DNA of 43,515 nt, taken from contig JABGVH010000140.1 in the NCBI GenBank assembly GCA_018646195.1, positions 1 to 43,515 on the forward strand. Direction: 5' to 3'. The stretch is from Halobacteriovoraceae bacterium (GTDB lineage: Bacteria; Bdellovibrionota; Bacteriovoracia; Bacteriovoracales; Bacteriovoracaceae). Below the pieces are notes generated by a model. It worked only from the letters and a program-made list of their open reading frames with translations, ran no database searches and had not been told where the DNA came from. The number at the start of each line of letters is the position of its first letter. Within the stretch, counting starts at the first letter, position 1. The position numbers and the translations under genes are program-made. Shown here piece after piece: positions 9,220 to 18,444 of this stretch.

Positions 9220-10041
9220 CTAGTGTTTGAGGTATTTTTTCTGGACTGTGATGGCAGCGCTTTTCTTGAGGTCTTTGAAGTATTTCGCCAAGATTTTATC
9301 ACGCTTACGGTCATAGACTACTTTCTTATAGAGCGCCATGTTTGCGGCCTTAAAGTCTTTAATTCCAAGTACTTTGATAACATGATAGCCAAATTGAGTG
9401 CGGGTTGGAGCAGAGATAAAGCCCTGTTTCTTGCCCTTGATGGCGTCAAAATACTCAGGCGCTAGGCGAACTACCGGCTGGTAGCCCATATCCCCTCCAT
9501 TGGGGGCGGTTGAGCTTTGAGAAAATTTATTGGCCAGTTCAGCAAATTTATCGGGATTTTTGACCGCTGTCTTATAAACCTTCATGGCAGCCTTTAGCGC
9601 CTCGTCAGATTCTTTCTTCTGAGGGGTGGCGCGCATGCGAAAAAGTATATGGGCGGTTCTTATTTCTGGATTGCTTCCGTAGTAAGATTTGACGTCTTTA
9701 TCAGTCACTACAATTTTCTTTAATTTAGGTTCCAAGTCTTTTGAAATCATGGCGTGATAAAGAATATCTTCCATTTTTCTTTTAACAACTGGATCACTGT
9801 CGAGTCCATTTTTTCTGGCGCGCATGATCCCGAGCTCGCGGTGTATAAGGTCATTCAGCACTTTTTCTTTTGTCACAGGTTTGTCGGATACAAAGAGCAA
9901 ATTCTGCTGATAAGTCTCATCGAATATCGACTTCTTTATATTCTTACCATTAACAGTGGCGACAACAGGGTCAGGTTTTGCGCTAACACTTTGGATAAAT
10001 AGTGGAGCTGCTATTAGGACGACCATCCATAATTTTTTCAT
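9220..10041 (-). CDS. PpiC-type parvulin peptidyl-prolyl cis-trans isomerase, exported
   Basis: A 273-residue exported foldase. Residues 1-21 are a Sec signal peptide with a likely cut after SVSA. It then shows the SurA/PrsA-type start (VVATVNGKNIKKS), a helical region, and a well-formed parvulin domain at about 130-225: RTAHILFRM, KFAELANKFSQ, NGGDMGYQP and TQFGYHVIKVLGI. It catalyses prolyl isomerisation on secreted proteins. An AAAGGAAA ribosome site precedes the start. On the minus strand a TATAAT box at 10058-10063 lies 17-22 bases upstream of the start, but no good -35 box accompanies it, so a private promoter is only possible. It sits 55 bp after mfd. Confidence 0.92.
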   Translation of the reverse strand: MKKLWMVVLIAAPLFIQSVSAKPDPVVATVNGKNIKKSIFDETYQQNLLFVSDKPVTKEKVLNDLIHRELGIMRARKNGLDSDPVVKRKMEDILYHAMISKDLEPKLKKIVVTDKDVKSYYGSNPEIRTAHILFRMRATPQKKESDEALKAAMKVYKTAVKNPDKFAELANKFSQSSTAPNGGDMGYQPVVRLAPEYFDAIKGKKQGFISAPTRTQFGYHVIKVLGIKDFKAANMALYKKVVYDRKRDKILAKYFKDLKKSAAITVQKKYLKH

Positions 10042-10096
10042 GCTTTTTCCTTTCGATATTATAAGTACTTACCTAAAAGTATAACAGAAAACCGGA

Positions 10097-13000
10097 TCAA
10101 TCCAAACGCTTTGATGGAAGAAGTTTTTCAGAAAGATCGCTGGCAAACTCCATAAGAGCTGTTTGATCAATTCCCTTTTTGGCGGTGTAGATGACTTTGT
10201 AATCTGGAGTAAATTGGTAAACCTTCGGGCGGTTAATAAAACTCTCAACTACCCTATTTCTAAGTTCACTATTGGATTCGAGAATTGATTTTTCAAATTG
10301 GATAGTCACCATATTTCCAGCCACTTGTAGCGTTTTGACTCCACAATTGGCGAGGTGGTTGCGGACTTTTAAAAGACCCAAAAGATTTTCAAGCTCTGCC
10401 GGAAGTGGTCCATAAATATCGATTAACTCTTCCCGCGCATCATCGATTTGCTCCAATTCTCCAAAGTTGGAAAGCCGCTTGTACATTTTGAGCCGTTCAG
10501 ATGAATCTAAAATATAATTATTGGGTATGTAGCTAGCAAATGGTGCCGCAATTTCGACGTTGCTTTGATAAATTTTCCTCTCGCCTTTCAATTCTTGTAT
10601 GGCATCTTTTAATAATTCCATATAAAGCTCGAGCCCGATATTTTCAATATGACCCGATTGAGTGGCACCTAAAATATCCCCTGCTCCTCGAATTTCTAGA
10701 TCGCAAGAGGCAATATTAAAACCAGATCCGACATCAGCATAAGTGTGCAATGCCTTCAGTCTCTGTTCAGCTATCGAAGTCATTTTTTGAGTTTTAGGAA
10801 TAATAAAATAGCAATAGGCCTTCTTATCAGAGCGGCCAATGCGACCTCTTAATTGATGAAGTTGAGAAAGACCGTAGGTGTGGGCGCGGTCAATGATCAT
10901 GGTATTGGCATTGGGAATATCCAGCCCAGATTCTATAATAGTAGTCGCAATCAAAACATTAAATTTACCGGAATAGAATTCGTTCATTCTTCTTTCTAAT
11001 TCTTTTTCAGGTAATTGCCCGTGAGCATAAATAATTTTTGCCTCAGGAACTAATTCGCGAATTTTGTAAGTGTAAGCTTCGATATCCATAACTCGGTTAT
11101 GAACAATAAAAACCTGCCCGCCACGGGAGATTTCTTTAGTGATTGCTCGCGCCATAGTTTGATCGTCTTCTTTTACAATATAAGTTTTAATCGACTGCCT
11201 TTTGGGTGGAGCGGTCTGTATTAGAGAAAGATCCCGCAATCCTAAAAAAGCCATCTGCATAGTTCGAGGTATGGGTGTGGCGGTTAAGGTGAGAAAATCC
11301 ACCGTCGCTTTTAAAACTTTTAATTTTTCTTTATGATTCACTCCAAAGCGCTGTTCTTCATCGACAACGACTAAGCCTAGGTCTTGGTATTTCACAGTAG
11401 TTGCTAACAGGGCGTGGGTACCGATGATGATATCAATTTCACCAGCCGCTAACTTTTCTTTAATTGCTTTTGCTTCCTTGGTTGATTTGAAACGCGAGAG
11501 GAAGTCTATTTTTACTGGGAAGTTTTTAAAACGTGTTTTAAAGGAGTTGTAATGTTGAAGCGCCAAAATAGTTGTAGGGACTAAGATCGCCACTTGTTTT
11601 TGATCCAATACTGCCTTGAAAGAGGCCCTCATTGCGACTTCAGTTTTTCCGAATCCAACATCTCCACAAACCAAGTGGTCCATTGGGCGCAGCTTCTGCA
11701 TATCGTGTAGGACTCGATCAATCGCACCCAGCTGGTCTACCGTTTCTTGAAAAGGGAAATCCAACTCAAATTCTTTAAAATAGTGATCGGGAGGAGAGAA
11801 GGCAAAGGCTTGTGCCGACTCTCTCTCGGCTTGCAATTTCAATAGATCGAAAGCAAGTTTTTTGACAGAATCTTTAGCGCGATCTTTTAAATTTTTAAAC
11901 TTATTGGTGCGTAAATTATCAGGTTTAACCGAGGCTGCAGAATCGGCATGTTTTTGAATAAGATTCATCTTGTAAACAGGAAGATAAATTTTATCATTGC
12001 TAGCGTATTCAATAATTAAAAAATCGGAAGAAGAGCCCCCAACTTCCATTGTTTCAAGGCCTAAGTATTCGCCAATACCAAAATCATTATGGACAACAAA
12101 ATCACCCACTTTAAGGGTCGCCAATTGTTCTGCAAATAGATCGACGTTCTGATGAAAATTGGTTTTTGTTTTCTTTTTCTTGAGAGAGAAAAGGTCGCTA
12201 TCGGTTAAGACCAAGGTTTTTTCATTGGGGTAATAGAAACCTTCACTAAGAGGGAATCTTATAAATTCTGTTCTTTCCTTGAGGGAACTTGGATATTCAA
12301 ATAGCTCCATCAAATGTTCAATTTCTGCCCGGCTATTTTCGTGGGAAAGTGAAAAGACCAATTGGCCATCATATTTAAATTCGATTTTTAAGGCCTCGAA
12401 AAGACTTTTTAAATACTCTGCTTTTTTTAAGGCAGGATTTGCACTTCGGTTTAAATAAATTTTAGAATTTTCTAAATTAAAGACCAATCGATCATCAAAC
12501 CCCTCATCAAATTGGCTGGTCATTTCGAGATGATTTAATTTTAATGTTTTAAATTTTTCATAGAGCTCGCCTGATTCAAGCTGATATAAAAAACTGGGTT
12601 TTGGTAGTATCGATTCGCTGTCTAAGCTTTCAATATTTTCCTCATGCTCGGCCCTAATCTCTTCAAAATATTCAATGGTATTTTGGGAGCCGCTATCAGC
12701 TTCTAAAAAAGTAAGTACTGTATTGTTGCTATCTAAGTATTCGCAAAGGGTAGCTGGCCGATCAAAAAAGAGTGGGGCAAAAGCGGCGTAATTTTCAAAA
12801 AGAATCCGGCTAGAGAGTAATTCAAAAATATGCTTCCTATTTTCAAACTTTGCTTTAAAGCTAGGTCCGGGTTTTGGAATATGATTTCTCAAGACGGTAG
12901 AATATTCTGACCGCGCCAGGCAGGCAGGTGAGATCGCCACCACCAAACTTTCTAAGGTTTGGTTTTTCAGTGATTTTTGGCTATTGGGATCAATTTTAAA

Positions 13001-13615
13001 GATAGCTTCAATCATATCGTCAAAATAATGCAGCCTGACGGGAAATGAATTGGTGGGGAAAATATCGAATATTTCACCTTTATGTGAAAAAGTTCCCGGC
13101 TCTTCGACACTAGGTGCAGATTGATACCCTAAGTCAAAAAGTTTTCCGGCCAATTCTTCCGGTGACACAACATCGCTGATTTCAATTTTCAAATGGCCAG
13201 ACTCAAAAAAAGTGGCCGGTGGGCATTTATGAAGCAGGGCTTCTTTGGTTGTTAAGATGAGATTGGGCGATGCCTGTTCTTGGGTCAATTGATAAAGAAC
13301 TCGAAAACGCTGCATCAAATTTCTCTCAGAAGAGACGATTCCACCATAGGGCGAGTTTTCTAAACCGGGATAGGAAAGCACGGAATGACTTTCTAGACGC
13401 CCTTTGAAAAGTTCGTATAGGTCATCGGCAATTTCAGGAGTGGGGCAAACTAAGATTTGATTGTCTGCCGCAAATGAATCTTTGGAGCCCTGCAAAAGTG
13501 ATAGCAGTAAGAAGGCCCATTGATTGGGTGTCACGCCAAAGGCCTTTAGGCTTTTTTGGTTTCCTTTGTGCCAGTCTTCTAGCTTGTTGCTCAGTGAGCC
13601 AAAATATTTTTTCAT
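10097..13615 (-). CDS. mfd: Transcription-repair coupling factor Mfd
   Basis: This 1172-residue protein has full Mfd length. Mfd removes stalled RNA polymerase from lesions by DNA translocation and recruits UvrA. Visible parts in order: a UvrB-homology N-terminal half, the RNA-polymerase interaction domain around residue 495-560 (VGDFVVHNDFGIGEYLGLE), then a RecG-like helicase with Walker A GDVGFGKTE near residue 650, the DEEQ box near 749, TATPIPRTMQ, and motif VI region QLRGRIGRSDKKAYCY. The C-terminal TRCF domain follows (LDSSERLKMYKRL). It is the first gene of the minus-strand group and is divergent from nuoA. Confidence 0.98.
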   Translation of the reverse strand: MKKYFGSLSNKLEDWHKGNQKSLKAFGVTPNQWAFLLLSLLQGSKDSFAADNQILVCPTPEIADDLYELFKGRLESHSVLSYPGLENSPYGGIVSSERNLMQRFRVLYQLTQEQASPNLILTTKEALLHKCPPATFFESGHLKIEISDVVSPEELAGKLFDLGYQSAPSVEEPGTFSHKGEIFDIFPTNSFPVRLHYFDDMIEAIFKIDPNSQKSLKNQTLESLVVAISPACLARSEYSTVLRNHIPKPGPSFKAKFENRKHIFELLSSRILFENYAAFAPLFFDRPATLCEYLDSNNTVLTFLEADSGSQNTIEYFEEIRAEHEENIESLDSESILPKPSFLYQLESGELYEKFKTLKLNHLEMTSQFDEGFDDRLVFNLENSKIYLNRSANPALKKAEYLKSLFEALKIEFKYDGQLVFSLSHENSRAEIEHLMELFEYPSSLKERTEFIRFPLSEGFYYPNEKTLVLTDSDLFSLKKKKTKTNFHQNVDLFAEQLATLKVGDFVVHNDFGIGEYLGLETMEVGGSSSDFLIIEYASNDKIYLPVYKMNLIQKHADSAASVKPDNLRTNKFKNLKDRAKDSVKKLAFDLLKLQAERESAQAFAFSPPDHYFKEFELDFPFQETVDQLGAIDRVLHDMQKLRPMDHLVCGDVGFGKTEVAMRASFKAVLDQKQVAILVPTTILALQHYNSFKTRFKNFPVKIDFLSRFKSTKEAKAIKEKLAAGEIDIIIGTHALLATTVKYQDLGLVVVDEEQRFGVNHKEKLKVLKATVDFLTLTATPIPRTMQMAFLGLRDLSLIQTAPPKRQSIKTYIVKEDDQTMARAITKEISRGGQVFIVHNRVMDIEAYTYKIRELVPEAKIIYAHGQLPEKELERRMNEFYSGKFNVLIATTIIESGLDIPNANTMIIDRAHTYGLSQLHQLRGRIGRSDKKAYCYFIIPKTQKMTSIAEQRLKALHTYADVGSGFNIASCDLEIRGAGDILGATQSGHIENIGLELYMELLKDAIQELKGERKIYQSNVEIAAPFASYIPNNYILDSSERLKMYKRLSNFGELEQIDDAREELIDIYGPLPAELENLLGLLKVRNHLANCGVKTLQVAGNMVTIQFEKSILESNSELRNRVVESFINRPKVYQFTPDYKVIYTAKKGIDQTALMEFASDLSEKLLPSKRLD

Positions 13616-13726
13616 CGGTCTTATTTATCCAATTCTAAATGTTTTCAAGCGATTAAGATTCATGTAATCTTTATAAACTTGAAAAGACAGTAAATAAACA
13701 GTGAAATTCTTTTAGGAGATATAAAG
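13616..13726. other. Divergent intergenic region mfd / nuoA
   Basis: These 111 bases separate the divergent mfd group and the nuo group, so both promoters should lie here. The segment is AT-rich. I found isolated partial boxes (TATAAA at 13672-13677, TTGAAA at 13679-13684) but no pair with correct spacing on either strand, so no promoter is assigned. The ribosome site TAGGAG before nuoA is at its right end. Confidence 0.5.
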
Positions 13727-14164
13727 ATGTCTGCAGACAATCTCAATGTCTATATGCCCGTAGTAATGTTGATGTTCATAGCAGTTGCAACTGTTGTGCT
13801 TGCACTACTTGTGGGTAAATTAATTCGACCCCATAATCCTTTTGATAATAAGGAACAGGCTTACGAATGTGGTGAAGACCCGATTGGAATTGCTTGGTCA
13901 AACTTCAATGTGCGCTTTTATGTGGTTTCTCTTATTTTTATAATTTTTGATGTGGAAGGCGCCTTGCTTTTTCCAGTCGCTGCAGTTTTTAAATCCTTTA
14001 TCGAAATTGGTGAGGGTTCAGTTATTCTCGCAACCTTCGCTCTCTTCATCTTGGTCTTAGCAGTTGGGATAGTTTATTGCTGGAGAAAAGGTGATTTAGA
14101 TTGGGTAAAAGGATTCACGAGCGAAGAGCTTCAAAATCTATCAAAAGCTAAGGACGCCCAATGA
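13727..14164 (+). CDS. nuoA: NADH-quinone oxidoreductase subunit A (first membrane arm)
   Basis: A 145-residue, three-helix membrane subunit of complex I. It carries the hallmark YECGEDPIG loop between helices 1 and 2, whose cysteine marks the active/deactive switch loop of mitochondrial ND3, and the FDVEGALLFP motif of helix 2 with both acidic residues that form part of the E-channel beside the quinone cavity. A TAGGAG site precedes the ATG. Its stop overlaps the nuoH start by 4 bases. In canonical operons nuoBCDEFG would follow; here they are absent. Confidence 0.96.
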   Translation: MSADNLNVYMPVVMLMFIAVATVVLALLVGKLIRPHNPFDNKEQAYECGEDPIGIAWSNFNVRFYVVSLIFIIFDVEGALLFPVAAVFKSFIEIGEGSVILATFALFILVLAVGIVYCWRKGDLDWVKGFTSEELQNLSKAKDAQ

Positions 14165-15369
14165 ACCCGACATTCGTAACTTATTTAGAACAATTCTTGG
14201 GATACCCTGCTACTAATCTTATGGCGGCCGTCTTCTTTTTAGTTGCCGTCTCAATTCTAGTTGGAGTGATGGCAACAATTGGTGGCCTTGGAACTTACGC
14301 TGAAAGAAAAATTTCAGCAGATATTCAAGCGCGAATCGGTCCCAATAGAGTGGGTCCTTTTGGTCTCTTGCAGATGCTTGCTGACGGCGTAAAGATGATT
14401 CTTAAAGAAGACATCATTCCTTCAAAAGCCGATAAGCTTATCTTTATCTTGGCACCAATGATGGCAATGTTCGGCGTTTTCGCGACCTTGGCAGTGCTTC
14501 CCTTTTCAAGTGGGCTAACCCTTACAGATCTGAATATCGGAGTTTTCTATGTGCTCGGTGTCGGTTCTTTTGTAGGAGTGGCGATCTTCTTGGGCGGTTA
14601 TGCTAGTAATTCAAAATGGTCGATGCTTGGTGGTATGCGGGGAGCTTCACAAATTATTTCTTATGAAATTCCGGTAACACTTTCAATTTTAGTGGCCGTT
14701 ACCATGGCAGGTGGGCTTAGCTTTTCAACTCTTGTTGAAGCACAGACAGGTCTTCCTCACGGTTGGTACCTTTTTCACAATCCTTTTTCTTTTATCGCTT
14801 TCTTTGTTCTTTTTATTGGAGCTTTGGCTGAAACTAATAGGGCGCCTTTTGATCTTCCCGAGGCAGAATCTGAATTAGTATCTGGTTACCATACTGAATA
14901 CACAGGAATGCGTTTTGGTTTTTTCGCCCTGGCCGAATATGTAGAAGTATTTGTGGTCTGTGGTATTGCAGCGGCACTTTTCTTAGGCGGTTACAAAGTT
15001 CCCTTTGATTTAGGGAATGGCGAAGTCCTCTCAAATGCATTAATGAACATTCCTTTTTTAAAAATGGTTGTACCCATGACTAATGGCACGCCTATTTTTA
15101 AACTTCTAGGAAGCGGTCTTGGTCAGCTCTTGCAGCTCGGTTCCTTTTTTACAAAAACTTTAGCTCTTTATTATGTAGTGATCTGGATTCGTTGGACTCT
15201 ACCAAGATTGAGAGTCGATACCTTGATGACTCTTTGTTGGAAATACTTAACACCTATCGCACTTTTTAATCTTTTAGGAGCAGCGACTTGGATGGTGGTT
15301 TTCCACGGTAAATCAATTTACCAAATTATTTTTGAAAGTGGTGCAGCACAAGCTGTTGGCGGCCACTAA
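14161..15369 (+). CDS. nuoH: NADH-quinone oxidoreductase subunit H (first membrane arm)
   Basis: A 402-residue subunit that forms most of the quinone-binding chamber and the start of the proton path. Key conserved stretches are intact: YAERKISADIQARIGPNRVG, LADGVKMILKED, ISYEIPV with its membrane glutamate, and AETNRAPFDLPEAESELVSG with GYHTEY after it, then ALAEY. It is somewhat longer than many NuoH proteins because of an extended loop around residues 275-320 and a longer C-terminus. Translationally coupled to nuoA. In the classical order nuoI would lie between this gene and nuoJ, but only 10 bp separate them. Confidence 0.97.
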   Translation: MNPTFVTYLEQFLGYPATNLMAAVFFLVAVSILVGVMATIGGLGTYAERKISADIQARIGPNRVGPFGLLQMLADGVKMILKEDIIPSKADKLIFILAPMMAMFGVFATLAVLPFSSGLTLTDLNIGVFYVLGVGSFVGVAIFLGGYASNSKWSMLGGMRGASQIISYEIPVTLSILVAVTMAGGLSFSTLVEAQTGLPHGWYLFHNPFSFIAFFVLFIGALAETNRAPFDLPEAESELVSGYHTEYTGMRFGFFALAEYVEVFVVCGIAAALFLGGYKVPFDLGNGEVLSNALMNIPFLKMVVPMTNGTPIFKLLGSGLGQLLQLGSFFTKTLALYYVVIWIRWTLPRLRVDTLMTLCWKYLTPIALFNLLGAATWMVVFHGKSIYQIIFESGAAQAVGGH

Positions 15370-15379
15370 AGGATAAGAC

Positions 15380-15907
15380 GTGTTTGATAAATTACTTTTT
15401 TTCTCTTCGTTTCTACTGACTATTAGTGGAGCGGCGATGGTTTTAGGTTCCAAAGATTTGGTCCGGGCCTGTATCGCTCTCTTGGCCTGTCTTTTTGGAG
15501 TAGCCGGTCTTTATGCCACGCTGAACGCAGATTTTTTAGCCGCCACCCAATTAGTGGTCTATGCCGGTGGCGTAGTTATCCTAATGCTTTTCGCAATAAT
15601 GTTAACCGGTGGCTCTAACAACGCTGTTAATAGATTTGGAATTAATAAAGTTCCTTCTATGGGTGACGGCAAAACCTTGGCCTTTGGAATACTTTCCGGC
15701 GCAGTCGCCACACTAACGATTTTTAAAATTACAAAAAATGTTTTTATCGATTATAACCTGCAAGAAATACCAGGCTATAGCTCCACTGTTGAACAAATAG
15801 GACAGCTTCTGGTTACCAATCACGTATTGGCCTTTGAAATCTCATCAATACTTTTATTAGGAGCATTGATTGGGGCTGCGGTAATTGCTCGACCAAGGAA
15901 ATCATAA
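15380..15907 (+). CDS. nuoJ: NADH-quinone oxidoreductase subunit J (first membrane arm)
   Basis: A 175-residue, five-helix subunit. The signature ADFLAATQLVVYAGGVVILMLF is present, including the tyrosine and the glycine pair at the pi-bulge of helix 3, which takes part in coupling rotation. The start is GTG at 15380, preceded by AAGGA. The stop overlaps the nuoK start by one base (TAATG). Confidence 0.94.
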   Translation: MFDKLLFFSSFLLTISGAAMVLGSKDLVRACIALLACLFGVAGLYATLNADFLAATQLVVYAGGVVILMLFAIMLTGGSNNAVNRFGINKVPSMGDGKTLAFGILSGAVATLTIFKITKNVFIDYNLQEIPGYSSTVEQIGQLLVTNHVLAFEISSILLLGALIGAAVIARPRKS

Positions 15908-16209
15908 TGAGTTTGTTTTGGTACCTTTCAGTTTCTTTTGTTCTCTTTTTCTGCGGTATAGCCGTGATGATTGCGAGAAAAAATATTATTGCAATTCTTT
16001 TGGGAATTGAGCTGATTTTAAATGCCGCTGCTCTTAATTTTGCAGCCTATACCCGATTTCTCAATCAGAATTTGGATGGGCATATTATGTCGCTCTTTAT
16101 AATTATTATTGCCGCGGCTGAAGCAGCTGTCGGTTTAGCGATTGTTATTAGATTTTATCAAATAAGAGAAAGTATTCATATTGATGACGCCACTCAGTTG
16201 CAGCATTAA
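15907..16209 (+). CDS. nuoK: NADH-quinone oxidoreductase subunit K (first membrane arm)
   Basis: A 100-residue, three-helix MrpC-like subunit of normal length. Both membrane-embedded glutamates of the family are visible, in LLGIELILNAAALNF (helix 2) and AAAEAAVGLAIV (helix 3). These carry protons between NuoH/A/J and the antiporter-like subunits. Coupled to nuoJ by a one-base overlap. Confidence 0.95.
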   Translation: MSLFWYLSVSFVLFFCGIAVMIARKNIIAILLGIELILNAAALNFAAYTRFLNQNLDGHIMSLFIIIIAAAEAAVGLAIVIRFYQIRESIHIDDATQLQH

Positions 16210-16224
16210 TAGCAGGATTTAATT

Positions 16225-18420
16225 ATGGACTATACCATTTGGAGCGTTGGGCTCATTTTTCTTCTTCCTTTTATGGCCTTTGTCGTAAACACGGTCATTG
16301 TAAAAAGGTTCACTACTTTAGCTGTCGGCATTAGTTGCTCCGCTATTTTCGGTTCCTTTTTATTATCACTCCGAATATTTAGCGATTTCCAAAATAAATT
16401 TGCAGCCGATTACCATATCCATAAAGTTTTTAATTGGATGAACCTCTCTGGTGGAGATCAAACTTTTGTAGTCGATATGGGAGTCTATATCGATAATATG
16501 GGTTCCATCATGCTTCTAATGGTTACGGGAGTGGCCTTTCTGATTCATATTTTCTCTACCTTTTATATGCGTGATGACGCTCGCTATGGTCGATTCTTTG
16601 TTTATCTTTCGCTCTTTACTAGTGCCATGCTTGGGCTAGTGCTCTCAGATAACTTGCTCTCTTTCTTTATCTTCTGGGAATTGATGGGCTTTTGCTCCTA
16701 CTCCCTAATTGGTTTTTACTACGAGAAAAACGAAGCTGGAGATGCCTCAATAAAGGCCTTTATGACTACCAGGATAGGAGATGTTTTCTTCTTGCTTGGA
16801 ATTTTGGCGATCTGGTCGGTGGTTGGCAACGTCACTTTTGTCGATATCTACCGCTTCATTGGCGAAAATGGTTTTGTTGGTAAAACTGCAGACTTAAGCT
16901 TCTTTGGAACAGTTATTGGAATACCTTTGGCGACTTTTGCAGGACTGGCCATTTTTATGGGAACTATTGGCAAGTCAGCTCAATTCCCTCTACAAGTTTG
17001 GTTACCTGACGCCATGATGGGCCCGACTCCTTGTTCGGCACTTATTCATGCTGCAACAATGGTAGCAGCTGGGGTTTACCTCTCGCTGCGGATGTATCCA
17101 TTAATGGAAGCCGGCAATCTTAATTATTTTATTGCGATCATTGGTGGCATTACCGCTTTTGGTGCCGCAACCATTGCACTAATTCAAACCGATATAAAGG
17201 CGGTACTCGCCTACTCGACCATTTCTCAACTTGGCTATATGGTGCTTGGAATTGGCGTTGGTTCCTATACTGCCGCTTTCATGCATTTAATTACTCATGC
17301 AGTTTTCAAGGCCTGCCTCTTTTTATCTGCAGGTTCTGTAATTCATTCACTTCACGATCATCACACTCATGAGCATGTTCAAGAAATGCCACGAATGGGT
17401 GGTCTTAGAAAGAAAATGCCTTTTACTTTTTGGGCGATGATGTTCTGTACCCTCGCAATTACTGGCGCACCATTTTTCAGTGGCTTTGTTTCGAAAGATA
17501 GAATCTTAGGAGATGCTGCGGTTCAATTGGTCAACGGTTGGAAATGGTATATACCAGCGATACTGGGTTACGGCGGCGCTTTCTTAACCGCATTTTATAT
17601 GTTCCGTATGATGTTTCTTACTTTCTTTGGTGAACCAAGAGATAAAGAGCTCTACGATCATATGCATACCGAACACTTTTCTTGGAATCAAAACCTTCCA
17701 CTACTAGTGCTATCAGTATTCACTTTTGGAGCTTGGTATTGTGGATCCTTCACCGGACAAAGTATTGCCAAAGTTCCAGGTGTTCAGAATAAAGAGTGGT
17801 TTTCAACTCTTGTAACTAAGCCAGATGTTAATAATTTCACTCATTACCAAAAACAACCCTGGGAAAAAGTGGATAAGAAATCTGACTTAGTATTTGAAAA
17901 ATCCCATTATGATGCCTCTCATGGTCTTGAAGAAAAAGAGGCCCACCGTGTTCACCATGTCCACGTTATTGGCGCCATCGTTTCAGTATTTATCTTCTTA
18001 GGCGGATTGTTGATGGCGATGATGATGTACTACTGGAAGAAATGGAATCCAGGTCGTTGGACCTCGGCCTTCTCTTTCTGGTACCGAGCACTTCAAAATA
18101 AATACTATATGGACGATCTTTATATAAAGATAATAATCCAAAAGGGCTTATTGAACTTAAATAACTTCTTGGCCTTCCTTGATATGGGGATTTACGACCG
18201 TTATGCAGTAGATGGAATGGCCAAGGTAAATAGCTGGGCCTTCAAAGTCTGCCGCTGGTTTGATGACGTCATTGTGGACACTGTTGTAGTAGATGGTACA
18301 GGTGCCTCAGTTAGAATTTTTAATGTTGTATTGAGAACTTTCCAATCGGGAAAGATCCAATTTTATATTTTTATGATCCTATTCGTTATGGTGGGATACA
18401 TTTGGCAATTAAATATTTAG
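16225..18420 (+). CDS. nuoL: NADH-quinone oxidoreductase subunit L (first membrane arm)
   Basis: The distal antiporter-like proton pump, 731 residues, longer than the roughly 613 of E. coli. Key motifs are intact: FWELMG glutamate, TTRIGD, GKSAQFPLQVWLPDAM lysine, DIKAVLAYSTISQLGYM, THAVFKACLF histidine and lysine, and SGFVSKDRIL lysine. Extra length sits mainly at about 480-620, a hydrophilic stretch ending in a His-rich segment (His574, 577, 578, 580), before the lateral-helix region and final membrane helix. A second His cluster is at 374-384. An AGGA site precedes the ATG. Confidence 0.96.
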   Translation: MDYTIWSVGLIFLLPFMAFVVNTVIVKRFTTLAVGISCSAIFGSFLLSLRIFSDFQNKFAADYHIHKVFNWMNLSGGDQTFVVDMGVYIDNMGSIMLLMVTGVAFLIHIFSTFYMRDDARYGRFFVYLSLFTSAMLGLVLSDNLLSFFIFWELMGFCSYSLIGFYYEKNEAGDASIKAFMTTRIGDVFFLLGILAIWSVVGNVTFVDIYRFIGENGFVGKTADLSFFGTVIGIPLATFAGLAIFMGTIGKSAQFPLQVWLPDAMMGPTPCSALIHAATMVAAGVYLSLRMYPLMEAGNLNYFIAIIGGITAFGAATIALIQTDIKAVLAYSTISQLGYMVLGIGVGSYTAAFMHLITHAVFKACLFLSAGSVIHSLHDHHTHEHVQEMPRMGGLRKKMPFTFWAMMFCTLAITGAPFFSGFVSKDRILGDAAVQLVNGWKWYIPAILGYGGAFLTAFYMFRMMFLTFFGEPRDKELYDHMHTEHFSWNQNLPLLVLSVFTFGAWYCGSFTGQSIAKVPGVQNKEWFSTLVTKPDVNNFTHYQKQPWEKVDKKSDLVFEKSHYDASHGLEEKEAHRVHHVHVIGAIVSVFIFLGGLLMAMMMYYWKKWNPGRWTSAFSFWYRALQNKYYMDDLYIKIIIQKGLLNLNNFLAFLDMGIYDRYAVDGMAKVNSWAFKVCRWFDDVIVDTVVVDGTGASVRIFNVVLRTFQSGKIQFYIFMILFVMVGYIWQLNI

Positions 18421-18444
18421 ATTGAACTAAAATAGGAGTTACCG

